Origin: Brachionus plicatilis
Taxonomy: Eukaryota > Rotifera > Eurotatoria > Ploima > Brachionidae
Length of the DNA stretch: 64,000 nucleotides
Direction of reading: 5' to 3'
NCBI GenBank assembly: GCA_010279815.1
Contig: QEOQ01000246.1
Span: 660,836-724,835 of the forward strand
How positions within the stretch are numbered: position 1 is the first letter of the stretch; the number at the start of each line of letters is the position of its first letter. A program made the translations under genes and the position numbers. Below, in pieces: positions 36,254-47,665 of this stretch. The notes under the pieces were generated by a model, which did not search any database, was not told where the DNA came from, and saw only the letters and a list, made by a program, of their open reading frames with translations.

Positions 36254-37249
36254 TTAGCACACAATAATTCCTGAAGCATTGGTTTCTGAAAGAGTTTCTA
36301 AAAAATAAAATTTATTGTTGAAAATTATTAAAATCCGATTGAAATTACCTAAAAGACTGTAAAAAAAAGAAGCATAAGTCTGATTTCCGGTTACATGCCC
36401 AATAACTGCTGGATTGGATCTGACAGTAGTGCATTTGAAATTTTGGTTCAGCTTATCATTAAATGGACCTGTAACCTCTATTTCAATTACATGCTTGTCA
36501 GTCAAACTTATTTGTAATTAATTGACTAAACTAATTAAATCTATAATTTATTATAAATACCTAGGATCAGCTATCAAACAAGCTTGAACTTTATCGAATC
36601 CAAGATTAAGAGCCGAAAGTGCCCCTACTGCCATTGTGTTGACATTGTTTGGTGCAAGATAACACAGATCCCTTACTGGACCTTCATATAGAACAAGAGC
36701 CGAGTCCCATATTTTGTTATTTTCTAATTTTGTTCTAAGTTCCCCTTCCAATTTTAGACTAGTTTGATGTTTTTTCATGGTAATTTTTAGACCTTTCAAT
36801 GTATTCTGAGCAGCCATTTTTTTTATATCATTAGCGCCCCAAAATGCGCCACAAGGAACGTAAATTTTTGTCTTAAATTTCAGTGATGTTGAAATTAAAT
36901 TATCTAAAGCTTCTTGATTTGCCAGAGCAGTTGGTGAACCAATTACGTAGTCGGTATGTTCAAGGAACATTTGTCCGTAGTTTTGAGTAATAATTGGGTG
37001 AGCAACTTCGATTATAAGATCTACTTTGCTAAAAAATGAAAATTAAAAAATTCAAAAAAAAAATTATTAAGACTTATACTGGTTTTTAAAATCTTCTAAA
37101 TCAGCGAGAACTAATTTTTTATCTATACTTTGGTCATCGATTGGGCTACGATTCCAAATGAATACGATTTCAAAGTTTTTGTCATCACTTAATCTATCGT
37201 AAAGATATTTGCCAAGATGACCAAAACCAACTATTCCAACTCGTTTCAT
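36254..37249 (-). CDS. ASPDH: L-aspartate dehydrogenase (ASPDH family)
   Basis: An NAD(P)-dependent oxidoreductase that converts L-aspartate to iminoaspartate/oxaloacetate. Four exons join in frame: 37249-37080, 37028-36561, 36506-36349 and 36297-36254, giving 279 residues (human homologue 283). The Rossmann motif is GIVGFGHLGKYL at the N-terminus. Exon 2 has EVAHP, the SPTALAN stretch, VPCGAFWGANDI and NVNTMAVGALSALNLGFDKV. Exon 3 has DPSLTDKHVIEIEVTGP and NPAVIGHVTGNQTYASFFYSLL, and the last exon closes with NASGIIVC. Introns are about 50 bases each. No operon-like context. Confidence 0.93.
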
Positions 37250-37539
37250 TCGAAGCTATTTAAATCTTAAAAAAATTTATTTTCATAAAATATACAAAAT
37301 TTTCTTGCTGTAGATAGAATTAATTTAACAAGTTAACATCAAATAACAAGTGCAAGCTTATCTTTGATTCACAAGTTAAAATTTTAATTTAAACATTTTT
37401 TTTTAAAGCAAAAATTTATATCATAAAGATTTGATGATTTTTTAATTTAAAGCATCAATTGACAAAAAAGAATAATTAATGGTGTTTATTTAAATTTAAA
37501 ATTAAATTTTTTTATTTTAATTTTTACCAACAACAAGTC

Positions 37540-37564
37540 ACGGAGGGGGCGCAGCCCCCTCCGT
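37540..37564. repeat. Perfect GC-rich hairpin
   Basis: An 11-bp perfect stem (ACGGAGGGGGC with its complement) around the loop GCA, in otherwise AT-rich DNA. A degenerate relative is at 4480-4502. Both lie outside coding sequence. It may be the end or an internal signal of a mobile element. Confidence 0.85.
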
Positions 37565-37599
37565 ACCTCCCCAGCTTTGAAATTTTAAAATATATTTTA

Positions 37600-38100
37600 C
37601 AGACACTTGATTTTACAATTGAGGTTTTTTGACATGTCATTAAGAAGTGGTCTGCTTTTGAAAGTCATTTTTAAAAAAAATATATATATATACGAACGTT
37701 TAGTTTAAAATATATAATAATTATTCACGAGTTTAAATTCTAGGCTTTTAAAGTGGTGGGGAATAACGCAGTGTAGTTTTAATTTTCTTTGTAGAACCAA
37801 TTTCAAAAGAGACTGTGAATTTGTATATTTAGAGATGTACAATAACGCTAACCTATTATATTGAATATATCTATTAAGATTTTTTATTTGTGGAGGAATA
37901 GCATTTATTTCCGCGAAAACAATAACGGTTTATTTCCTTGAAACGCTATGCTATGATTCAACAAAACGAATCCTTCTTTGTTGAGGTGAAAACACCGATG
38001 AGATTTGAGCATTTGATCCATATTTTCGTCTATTGTCTTTAACATCATGCCAAGTTAAATTGTTTGCGTAAATTACTTTTAAACAGTAATTACATAAAAA
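37600..38100 (-). other. Possible decayed coding sequence, unidentified
   Basis: On the minus strand two open stretches read like protein: NLTWHDVKDNRRKYGS (about 38065-38020) continuing to RRIRFVES, and after stops INAIPPQIKNLNRY with a further ISKYTNSQSLLKLV. Base composition is less AT-rich than around. I do not recognise the family; a mobile-element remnant is the likeliest reading. Confidence 0.3.
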
Positions 38101-38209
38101 AAGAATACAAAAGTTATTTATTCAAATTTGGAATAAATAACCTTATTTTAAATTTTTTAAAAATTAAAAATACTATAATTTACTCTAAAACAATCATTAA
38201 AAAACTGAG

Positions 38210-39150
38210 AAGTATTTTTTATGTATAGTTGATAGCCCTTCTTAATTTGTGGCCAAAGTTGCAATTAATCTCAAATTTTTGTTAGTAAAATAATCCAAAA
38301 AAAATCCTGCTTGAGATTGGATTTTTTCCCATCTTATTAAAAAAGTTTAGAAAATTTTAATTCCAATTTTTTTTTATTAAATTGCTTAAATTTTATTAAT
38401 TTATCAGTTTAAATAATAAGCTCTCTAGAGTGCTTGAGAATTTAATATTGATATATTGTTAATATTTTATAATGTTAGAATATTTCTTCAACTTTCTTGA
38501 TTGCTATTTCATTCTTTAGTTAAGCTTACCATACTAATGACTTTTTTAAGAGATGTACTTCCAAAGTTGTTCCGATATAAACCTTTGATTATTTAATTTT
38601 TTTGAAACTTTCTTTTTTTAATAAACAAATTAAAATAAGTTAGTTAAGTTAAAATGCGAATAAATTTGAGGTCACGCGAGAATAATTAAGTTATAAATTA
38701 ATGGTTCATAGAATGTGGCCAATTATTTTATAAGAAAACTTTAAAGGGTACCATTTGGAGTAGGCAAGTTTTTTTGCATTTTTCATGAATAGTATCTAGA
38801 ATAAATTTAGTAAGCAATTGACTATTTAAGAATTGGAAAGAAATTATTGAGTTTTTTCTAAGATCGTTTCTTCAAGTTTACTCAAAAACTACAATATCAA
38901 TTTAATTTATATTACCCTTAATATTGTGCGCTTTTTGATAAAAAATTTTCAAAAAATTAATCAAATTAAATTCGCACTTTTTTTTAATTAATCAACTACT
39001 AAGCAATAGATTAATTTTTAATAATTCGACAATAAAACACAGAAACTCCTCCCAACCTCGTATACCCATCTTTTAACATTGCCAAAAAATTTTCAATTCA
39101 AGTTAATAGGAAAACGAAATATTAATTTTATATTGTTGTAGTGAATAATT
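38210..39150 (+). repeat. Interspersed repeat family R2, copy b
   Basis: It aligns in the same orientation with copy c (45651-46472) and in reverse with copy a (1320-2460). Landmarks: GGATTTTTTCCCATCTTATT, GAGAATTTAATATTGAT, TTTAAAGGGTACCATT, ATTGTGCGCT and CCTCGTATACCCATCTTTTAA. The last is the empty site for the element inserted in copy c. Confidence 0.78.
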
Positions 39151-40421
39151 ATTTGATAGATTTTAGATCAATCATTCGTTATTTTTAATAGTTTGATCAA
39201 AATCTCGAATTTTAGCAATGCTTCCTGTCAGGAAGGTTTCAAATATTAATGCCATAAATTTAAAATATTTTATAAACTTTAATTCTAAAATTGTGCTGGA
39301 AAAAAGCTTTATTTTAGATTTTTTTTAAAATTTAAATTGTCCTTTTTAAGTATCAATTTAAATTAATTTAAAAATTATTTAAAACAATACTTGATCAATT
39401 GAATTTTTCTGAGTTAATTCATTTTTGCTAACATTGATACAAAAGAAAAATAATTTAATTTAAAATAATTTAATGATCGGAACTTGATAAATATTTTGTA
39501 TTTTTTCCGATGTTTTTAATTTTTCGAACAATCAATTTTTTAAACAACAATGTAAAATTTTATACTACGGGTCAATAATCTTTTTAAATCAAGAATAAAA
39601 TGTAATAAAAAAATTCAATTCATATGATCTTCGTTCAAATATTATTCAAATGAACTTGGTCTAAAATCAAATAAGACAATAATTGGTACCGAATAATTTT
39701 AAATAGTCCTTTGTATTAATTTGAAAAACAAAATATTATTATTTTTAAGAAAATAATTTTGGTTTTAGTGCAACACTTGGAATGAAAAATATTTTCTATA
39801 TTAAAAAAAAATGAATCAATCAAATAGAGTTTAAAAAATCATTAATATTTTTTTATTGTACTTCTTCTAGGCCTAAACCTAAATGATTTAATGATTTAAT
39901 TAATACAGAAATATCAAAGTAATAATAGCATTAAAAGTAAACAGAAACCTTAAAATTTTTGCCAAAAAATTCAGATAAACAAAAATATATCTAATTAAAT
40001 CGGAAATCATAGACAAAAAAATATCAAAGCAATTCTGTATTAAATGACTTAAATTTTTTAAGAAAAAAAAGCGTTTTAATTATTTCTCAAAAAATTTCTA
40101 ATTATTTGTAAAAAATCAAAAGATTTAAAAAAAATAAAAGTTATTTAATTTTAAATTACACAATGTTTCTCAAGGCTTTTTTAAAATTTATTAAATGAAT
40201 AATTTCCGCAATTTTTTTCCTTCAATTTGCAAACATTTCTTTTCTAATTAAAATTACAATCAATTATTTATAAACTGATTATTATAAAATTTGGCGAAAA
40301 GTTATCTTAATTATTAGTAATATTTAAATTAATGTTAGCATTTTTAAATATAAAAATAATAAAATCATTTGCTACCAAGCATCATATAAAAAATTCTCCT
40401 TTTTAGTTGACGCTATTTAAA
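39151..40421. other. AT-rich spacer 5' of the P450
   Basis: No gene or repeat is recognised; presumably includes the P450 promoter. Confidence 0.45.
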
Positions 40422-42689
40422 ATGAATATTATAAAAAGTATAGGTCTCTACGAAATAGCAGTCTTGCTATTAGGTACCAGTTCAAGTTTTTTAATTTATC
40501 TATCTCTTAAACAGTATCTTAAACTGAGACGTTATCGCCACATACCACATCCAAAAACTTATGGGTAAAAACATAATTTTTTTTTGACTAAAAGGAATTT
40601 TACCTATTTTTATTCCATCAAGATTATTTCGTTTTTTTACTGGAAATTTACACGAATTACAAGCCTACAAAAATGATATTGGATTTTCTGGCTTAATTCT
40701 GAAATGGTTTAACGATCTGGGTCCAGTATTTAAAGTTTATTTTTTCGGAGAGATCATTGTTTCAGTCAATGGACCTGAAGCAGTCAAAGTAATGATTAAA
40801 AAATAATTTATCTTAAAAGCTGGCGCCGAACTAAAATCGCCCAATTATTTAAAAAAAAAATTTAAGATAAATGTGGTCTCTGGCTTTTAAATAAATAAAA
40901 ATATTAAGACTTTGCGACTGTATAACTAAGTGACATTATATCAGGTATTTCTCGAACTAAAATAGAACAGTTAAGTATTCATGAATAAAATCATTTTGTT
41001 TTTTTTTATTTTTACTCGTTATAAAAGATAATTTGATATCTCATATCAATTAGTCAGATTTTGAATTAAGCCAACTCTATGATTAATTTTAAAATTAAAA
41101 AGAAAGTCACAATCGACTTGGATTTACACAAGAATGATCTTACATACAACATGTTGGCTTTCCCCTTTAATGAAAGAGCACTTGGTACTGGTTTAGTAAC
41201 GGAGATAGACAAGGAAAAATGGAAGGCAAGTAGAGCTCTCTTCAATCATGCATTTCAAAGGAATATATTGAAGACTTTTCTTGACGAATTCAACGAAAAA
41301 AGCAACTTGTTAATGGAAAAATTGCGGGGCAAAGCAGATGGAAAAACTTTGGTCACTATGTTTCCGGAACTTAATAAGTTTGCACTTGATATCATATCTT
41401 CTGTTGCTTTTGGTTTTAACAATGATTCCATTAATCAATCTGAAAATTATTTGAACAAATTAATAATAAATCTTTTACACGGCATAAATGAGCTTTTAAT
41501 AGATCCACTTATTCAAGTAAAAGTTAAAAAATGATTATTTTTTTTTTTAAATATGTTTTTATTTATCAGCTTAAGCCAAATAAATTTAAAATGGTAAATG
41601 AGTTCAGAAAATCGCTCAGAGAACTTCGTGAATTTTCAAGGGAACACATTAATCAGAGGATACGAGATCTAGAAAATAAAGATCATGTGCCAAACGATAT
41701 TTTAACAATAATAATAAAAAATTATGGTATTTAATAATAATTTTTTAGTAAAAAAAATAATCATTTATAAAAAAGGTGGAGATAGCCTTGATTTAGACGA
41801 TTTAATCGATCAGTTTTTGACATTTTTTATAGCTGGCCAAGAAACAACTGCGAATAGTCTTGCGTTTGCCATTCTTGAACTTGGTCGTAACCCAGAAGCT
41901 TTCTTAAAGTTAAATTTTTATTTTAGTTTTTTTTGAAAATTTTCAACCAATTTTTGTTAAGATTAAGAGAAGAAGCAGATAAATATATTGGATCCAAAAA
42001 TTACATTTCATTTGAAGATTTGGCAAATCTAGAATACACTTCATGCGTATTCAACGAAACATTGCGTAAATGGCCACCAGCACCTGAATTTTCCCGTAAA
42101 ACTTATAAAGAAATTGAAATCAATGGAATCAAAATTCCCAAAAATACCTGGATTATGGTATTGAAATTATTTTTTTAATATATTTTTTTTATAAATTTTG
42201 TCTTAAAAAGTGCTCACCGTTTATTTCGGGACACAATCCAGAATACTTCCCTGAACCTGAAGAATTCAAACCAGAACGGTTCTTAAAAAGCTCTGAATTT
42301 TCACAAAAAAATATGTAAGTTAATTATTTTAATGTAAAAAAATAATGAAATTTTTTTCAAGGATAAATAGCTATACATTTTTCCCGTAAGTAATTCAAAT
42401 GATTTTTTTTCTTTTTTTTTGTTTTATATCTTTTGTTTAGTTTCAGCTTGGGTCCAAGAAACTGTATCGGGCAAAATTTTGCAAAAGTAAGCTTTTATTT
42501 TCTTTATTTTCAAAAGTAAAAAACTAAAATTAAATAAAAATTTAGATAGAAGCAAAGATATTTTTGGCGAAATTCGCTCTAAACTTCGATATCCGTCTAG
42601 ATGAGAATCAATCATACGGACTAAAGGAAGTGTTAACTCTTAGACCAAAAGACGGCTGCCGAGTCTATTTGACACAGAGAAATTTTTAA
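40422..42689 (+). CDS. Cytochrome P450, CYP46A-like, intact copy
   Basis: A haem monooxygenase anchored to the ER by an N-terminal helix. Ten exons join in frame: 40422-40564, 40623-40788, 41103-41516, 41570-41726, 41776-41908, 41962-42157, 42211-42314, 42362-42385 (a 24-base micro-exon), 42441-42486 and 42546-42689, giving 508 residues. Landmarks are the hinge RYRHIPHPKTYG, I-helix AGQETT (about 312), ExxR ETLR (370-373), PERF and the haem loop FSLGPRNCIG with ligand Cys about 454. The overall pattern (for example FFIAGQETTANSLAFAILEL and KLREEADKYIGSKNYISFEDL) most resembles cholesterol 24-hydroxylase (CYP46A1), but the substrate is not known. A near-identical inverted copy at 53391-57438 is a pseudogene. 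Confidence 0.95.
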
Positions 42690-43699
42690 AATTTTATTTC
42701 ACATAGGAATTTAAGGCTTATTTTTTATTTAAATATGCTTTTAGTAGTTAAGTTTTTTTTAATAAATAATAATTTTTAAATTTTACGGATTATTTAAAAT
42801 TTTTACGATTATACGAAACGAGCAAATTAATAAATTATTATTAAAATTAAAATTGAAAAACAAAAATTTTTTTAAAGTTTATTGAAAAGTAAAATTAAGA
42901 CTGTTAAGACGTTTTATTCATAATGTTTAATTTATGTTAAAATATTGATTTTTTTAACAACTTAAGCTCTAATTTCAAAATATGCTATCAAAATAGTTGA
43001 AAATTTCGAAAATTAAAAAAAAATTTAGTGCTCTAATAGATTTTTTAAATTTTTAAAAAAAAATCTGAAAGTTTCGGCATCTTGAATTCTATGTCATGAA
43101 ATAATTAAAATCTAAAAATTATAAAATAAGCTTTTTTAAAATGGCGATCATTAAACTTATCCACAAATTTAAAAAAAAAAATAAGAACAAAATAAATTCT
43201 TACACACACTATTATGTTAAAACAATAACATTTTGATTTTTTTGGAACAAACTTATTCTGAATATAACAAGTTTGATGTTAATTGAACTTTTTAACCTTT
43301 ATTGGAATAAATTGATTTTAGATATAACCAATTGATTAGGAATGAAATTGATTTAATACCCAATAATTTATTTTAGGCCTTTCCTATTTTTATCAATAAT
43401 TTAACTTCTCTTTTAATTACTTATATCAATATATAACGCCCCAAAAAAAATTAAATTTTTATTTTATATTTTATTTTGAAGGAGCTTTAGCTGGACACAG
43501 GCAAACAAATAAAAACATTTCTTTTTTTTTTGATTTTTTATTTGATATTATTTAACTTTATTTTTAATTTTTTTATATTTATTATTCTGAAGAAGCGTAA
43601 GCTCGGTACAATAATTAAATGCGAACATCTAAATAGCTCTAATGACCTTTTAACTCCAAAATAATAATAAACAAACAGATAATAAAATAATAAGAAAAT
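42690..43699. other. P450 3' flank and LINE-tail fragments
   Basis: The first 150 bases are also present beside the inverted P450 copy, so the duplication includes 3' flank. At 43470-43515 and 43580-43620 are two fragments of the type TGAAGGAGCTTTAGCT...ACAG/ACAA followed by A-rich tails, which recur at 47157-47215 and 58310-58370. They look like very short 5'-truncated LINE or SINE 3' ends. Confidence 0.5.
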
Positions 43700-43753
43700 T
43701 TAAATTCATTGATAAAATATGGAATCTCAGAATTGGAAGAGCTCATTTGAGAC

Positions 43754-44299
43754 TTAACAAAGTAGGGTTTTAAGTTCAGAACTTCTTGAGCTTTCAACAA
43801 AGACATCAATATAATCCTGTATGAATGAAATAATGAGTGTGTTTTTATAAATTAAACTTTTTTTTATGTACTTTTCAAGCAGAATTTTGAGTATTGATTC
43901 AATTCTATCTACCTTTTGTTCCTCGAGAAGGCCAGAAAGTTGAATAGACGGTGTGTCACATGGTAAGTGATAGATTGACTTAAAGAATGTATTTGAATTA
44001 CTTGCAGTTTTTGAATGTTTGTCTGGGAGACACGGGATAGGATGAAAAAACTATAGTCTATAAACAATGCTCAGCAGCATCTGCAAAAAGACTAGTGAGA
44101 AAAAATACCAAATTTTCGGAGGTACGTCGGCACTGCCTGAAACCAGACTGTTCCTTGCAGATAAGACTCTTGTCTTCAAGGAAATTGTAAAGCCTACTTG
44201 TGATAATTCTTTCAAGAACTTTTCCAAGACAGCTAGTGACACTAATTGGTCGATATTTAGACGGGTCAGAACTGTCTTTCTTTTTGGGGATGATTGTTA
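43754..44299 (-). pseudogene. LINE ORF2 fragment (RT and C-terminus), continuing at 45606-45650
   Basis: On the minus strand 44299-44058 encodes TIIPKKKDSSDPSKYRPISV, then VLERIITSRLYNFLED and SGFRQCRRTSENL, the N-terminal blocks of LINE RT. After an internal deletion the C-terminus follows (QTNIQKLQVIQ..., RIESILKILLEKYIKK..., stop at 43754-43756). The preceding residues (NEVWKIS) are found beyond the mariner at 45606-45650, so the reading frame resumes when the mariner and one TA are removed. Several stops and a large RT deletion show that it is dead. Confidence 0.85.
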
Positions 44300-45605
44300 A
44301 CGGGTGATGCATGCCTAGTTACACAAAAATGAAATGTGTTTTGCTACATGAAAAATTTTTAAAAATTTGAATTTATACATATTAATTTGTAGAAAAGGAA
44401 AAAATCTATAAATTTTAAAAGTTTTTTTTGTTTTAAAAATGTTATCAGAGGCTGAAAGATTGGCTCTACAGAATAGGGTCAAAAATTTTTTTTTAAAAAA
44501 TCCGGAAATTTCAAAGGCTGATGCTGCGAATCACTTTATCCAAGAAGGGATTTGTAAAAAGACAGCATATAATTATATCAATCGAGAGCTAGAAGGCCAA
44601 GCTTTACAAATAAAAAAAAATCAGATAATTCTTCGACATGGGACAAGGCAAAATTAGCCCAACTTAAGAGGTTGACAAACAATCGAAAAGGTGTGAGTCA
44701 AAGGAAACTTGCTAAAAAATTCAACGTTAACCAGTCAACAATAAGTCGGCAACTGGCTAAAATGAAAATTACTTATCGTAAACGTGAGAAAACACCCAAA
44801 TACAATGAAGCCCAACGACACAAAGCCAAAAAAAATAGCTGGAAACTCGTCAACCAACTTTATAAACAGCAAAGTGTCATAATTTTGGATGATGAAAAAT
44901 ACTTTTGTTTTGCTGGTAATGAAATGCCCGGTAACGCTGTATATTAAAACGATAATAAAGAAAAATGTTCAGAAGATGTTCGTTTTGCTGGAAAAGAAAA
45001 ATTTCCAAAGAAAATTTTCGTGTGGATCGCAATTTCTGAACGTGGAATATCTAAGCCTTTGTTTCGTTCATCTAAATCAACTGCTATATGTTCTAATGTG
45101 TATATACAAGAATGTTTGGAAAAACGGCTTCTTCCATTCATTGAAAAGTATCATAGCGATTATAATTACTTGTTTTGGCCAGATTTAGCAAGTGCTCATA
45201 TGTCTGCAAAGACTATTTCGTGGATGGATGAAATGATTTATTGTGTTCCAGTGAATATGAATCCTCCAAATGTTCTGAAAGCAAGACCAATAGAAGACTT
45301 TTGGGGTGTTTTGGCACAGAATGTTTATGAGGAAGGTTGGGAGGCAAAATCAGAAAAAGAATTAATCAAGCGCATTGAATCTTGCTTAAAAAAATTTGAC
45401 TTGAACTTTTTACAGTCCCTTTTGTCGGGTATTAAGACTAAATTGAGGTCTATAGCCGACAAGGGTGTACTGTCCTTATATAAAAAATAATTTTTAAAAG
45501 TTAATTAATAAAGCTTTAAATAGGAAAAAAAAATTTTGATCTGGCACTTTTCCTTCTTTAATTATGAGGATTTGAATTTTGTGTAACTAAGCATGCATCA
45601 CCCGT
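44300..45605 (+). mobile_element. Near-full-length mariner-type transposon, ACGGGTG family
   Basis: Termini are ACGGGTGATGCATGC(C/T)TAGTTACACAAAA on both ends, nearly identical over about 30 bases. TA duplications lie at 44298-44299 and 45606-45607. Length is 1,306 bp. It carries the transposase pseudogene described next, and it is inserted in a LINE fragment, whose frame continues across the site. Confidence 0.96.
44439..45490 (+). pseudogene. Mariner-like transposase, one frameshift and one stop
   Basis: The N-terminus has paired helix-turn-helix domains (EAERLALQNRVKNFF; GVSQRKLAKKFNVNQSTISR). The catalytic core has ILDDEKYF (first Asp), FWPDLASAH (second Asp) and ARPIEDFWG (last acidic residue), with 36 residues between the second Asp and the Glu. 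A frameshift lies at an A9 run near 44610-44620 and an in-frame TAA at about 44945. Only these two lesions separate it from a full frame of about 340 codons, so it is a recent casualty. Confidence 0.93.
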
Positions 45606-45650
45606 TATTTAAGAGATTTTCCAAACTTCATTTTTGGGGATTGCAGTCTT

Positions 45651-46472
45651 TTTTAGTCGTTTTTTAGATCCCTTTTATTTAAAATTAATCTCAATTTTTT
45701 TTTGTGGTAACTTAATTTTTTTTTCCAAAAATGTTTGATTGAGAGTGGATTTTTTTCCTCCTTAATATTAACAAAGTTAAGCCAATTTTGATTCAACTCA
45801 GATGTTAACTGCTTAATTTTTTTTCATTCATCGGTTTAAATTCTAAGCTTTCTAGAGTCCTTGAGAATTTAATATTGATTACTTTCTAATATTGTTTAGT
45901 AATAGAATATTTCTTCAATTTTCTAGTTTGCTATTTTTTATTAAGTTTATAACACTACACACTAATGACTTTTATAAGAGATGTACTTCGAAGGTTGTTC
46001 CGAAGCAAGGCCCTAAATTATTTTATTTTGTTTTATTTTTCTTTTTATTGGTTATGTATTAAGGTTTTTTAAAATTCTTTTTTTTTCAACTTTAAATAAA
46101 AATCAAAAATAGTAATTGGATAAAAATACGAACAAATTTGAGGTTACCAACTTTAATTTAATGGTTTACAGATTAAAGATAATTATTTGAGAACTTTAAA
46201 GGGTACCATTCTAAGCTGGAAAGTTTTTTACATCTTTGCTGAATAGTTTCTAAAACATATTGAACATAAGCAATTGACAGTTTGAGGGATCAGTATTGAT
46301 TTAATTAAAATCTTCAAAAAATAAATCAAATTAAATTCGCACTTTTTTAATTAACTTACTACTATTAATCAAACGATTAATTTTAAATAACTCGTCTAAA
46401 AACATAGTAACTATGTTTACTTAATTTAGTTGAGAGGGAAAACTTAAACTCCACTCAACCTCTTATACAAAT
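45651..46472 (+). repeat. Interspersed repeat family R2, copy c (left part)
   Basis: Aligns with copies a and b through GAGAATTTAATATTGAT, AGAGATGTACTTCGAAGG, TTTAAAGGGTACCATT and CCTCTTATAC. It is cut at 46472 by a long-TIR element and resumes at 47666 with CTTTTAAAAAAATTTTTCTC and AGTACAACCATTGTAAA. Confidence 0.78.
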
Positions 46473-47665
46473 GGTTTAATTTTTTGTGTTTGAATCACAA
46501 AATCTATCCAATGTTGAAATAACATTGAAAAAGTGCGATGTTTTAAATATTTTTTTCAGTTTCAAATAAAAAAAATATAAAATTATTAATAATTAGTATT
46601 AATAATTTTTATAATTTGTTAATATGCATCAAACGAACTTCAATTATAACTAAAGTCAAATTTTTTAAAGAAAAAAACAAAGCTTTTCGGGTCGGTATAT
46701 TTTAGTGGAATCTTAAATCTTGTTTCCAGATTTAAGTAAAGAGGACATCTGGGTATTTTTGATTGTTGAAAGGGTAATACCAAGTCAACCAGATCAGAGC
46801 AAATGCTTTTTCTAAAACTCCGTCAAATTAAAAAAAAATTAAAAAATTATTAACTTCAATTGTTTATTTTTATATCAGTATCAAGAATTAGGCATTCTAT
46901 TAAATAGCTTTTTTATTCAATTTATTCTCATAGTCTAAAAGTTTTTCACCTAATTATATTTTGGTTCACCTTTTTGTGAACAAATTAGGTGAGCTTAAAG
47001 TTCACAAAACCGAGAGCAAAAATTGAACCATAGTTCACTATACAGACTAAATCGAGTTTTTCAACGATTGAATATTAATTTAAATCCAAATGAATTATTT
47101 ATCTTTTTATTCATTTTATTTTATCTTTTTAAGCTTTATTTTTGATTTTTTTGTTTCATACATTTTATTTTGAAGGTTGGTAAAGGTACGGATAAACAAA
47201 TATATAAATAAATGATTTAAAAGTTACAAATAGAATTTTTCAATATTTTTTTCAAATTTCTAAATAGAAATAAAACTCTTTCTACAGTGTTTAAAGTTAA
47301 ACTGTATAATGGGTAAGATTACATCATTTTACGTAATTTTACGTCAGAAAATGTAAGCTTACATAATTACGAAAGATCATATTATCTTACATTTTCTTAC
47401 ATACAAGAAATGATGTAATAATATGTAAGCTTACATTTTCTGACGTAAAATTACGTAAAATGATGTAATCTTACCCATTATACAGTTTAACTTTAAACAC
47501 TGTATTTCACTAAAGAGTTTAATTTTAAATATGAAAATGCTTGGAAAATTAACTTAGAATTATTTTTATTATTTGAAACTGAAAAAAATATTCGAAACAT
47601 CGCACTTTTTCAATGTTATTTCAACATTGGATACATTTCGTGATTCAAACACAAAAAATTAAACC
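46473..47665. mobile_element. Non-autonomous DNA transposon with about 95-bp TIRs and AAAT duplication
   Basis: The termini start GGTTTAATTTTTTGTGTTTG and match for about 95 bases with only a few differences (through CCAATGTTGAAATAACATTG and AAAGTGCGATGTTT). AAAT flanks both ends. The equivalent position in repeat copy b is an unoccupied site. The interior has no transposase but contains a nested MITE (47283-47504). The superfamily is not identified. Confidence 0.9.
47283..47504. mobile_element. Nested palindromic MITE, TA-flanked, CAGTG ends
   Basis: Two arms of at least 80 bases are perfect complements (from CAGTGTTTAAAGTTAAACTG to ATGTAAGCTTACAT) around a short loop. TA lies at each end. 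CAGTG with TA duplication is typical of Tc1-like elements. Perfect arms indicate very recent insertion or strong hairpin-based homogenisation. Confidence 0.9.

Noticed and set aside
42424..42615. 63-codon minus frame, repeated almost identically at 53465-53656
   Set aside because: Antisense of the last P450 exons in both copies; duplication explains the similarity.
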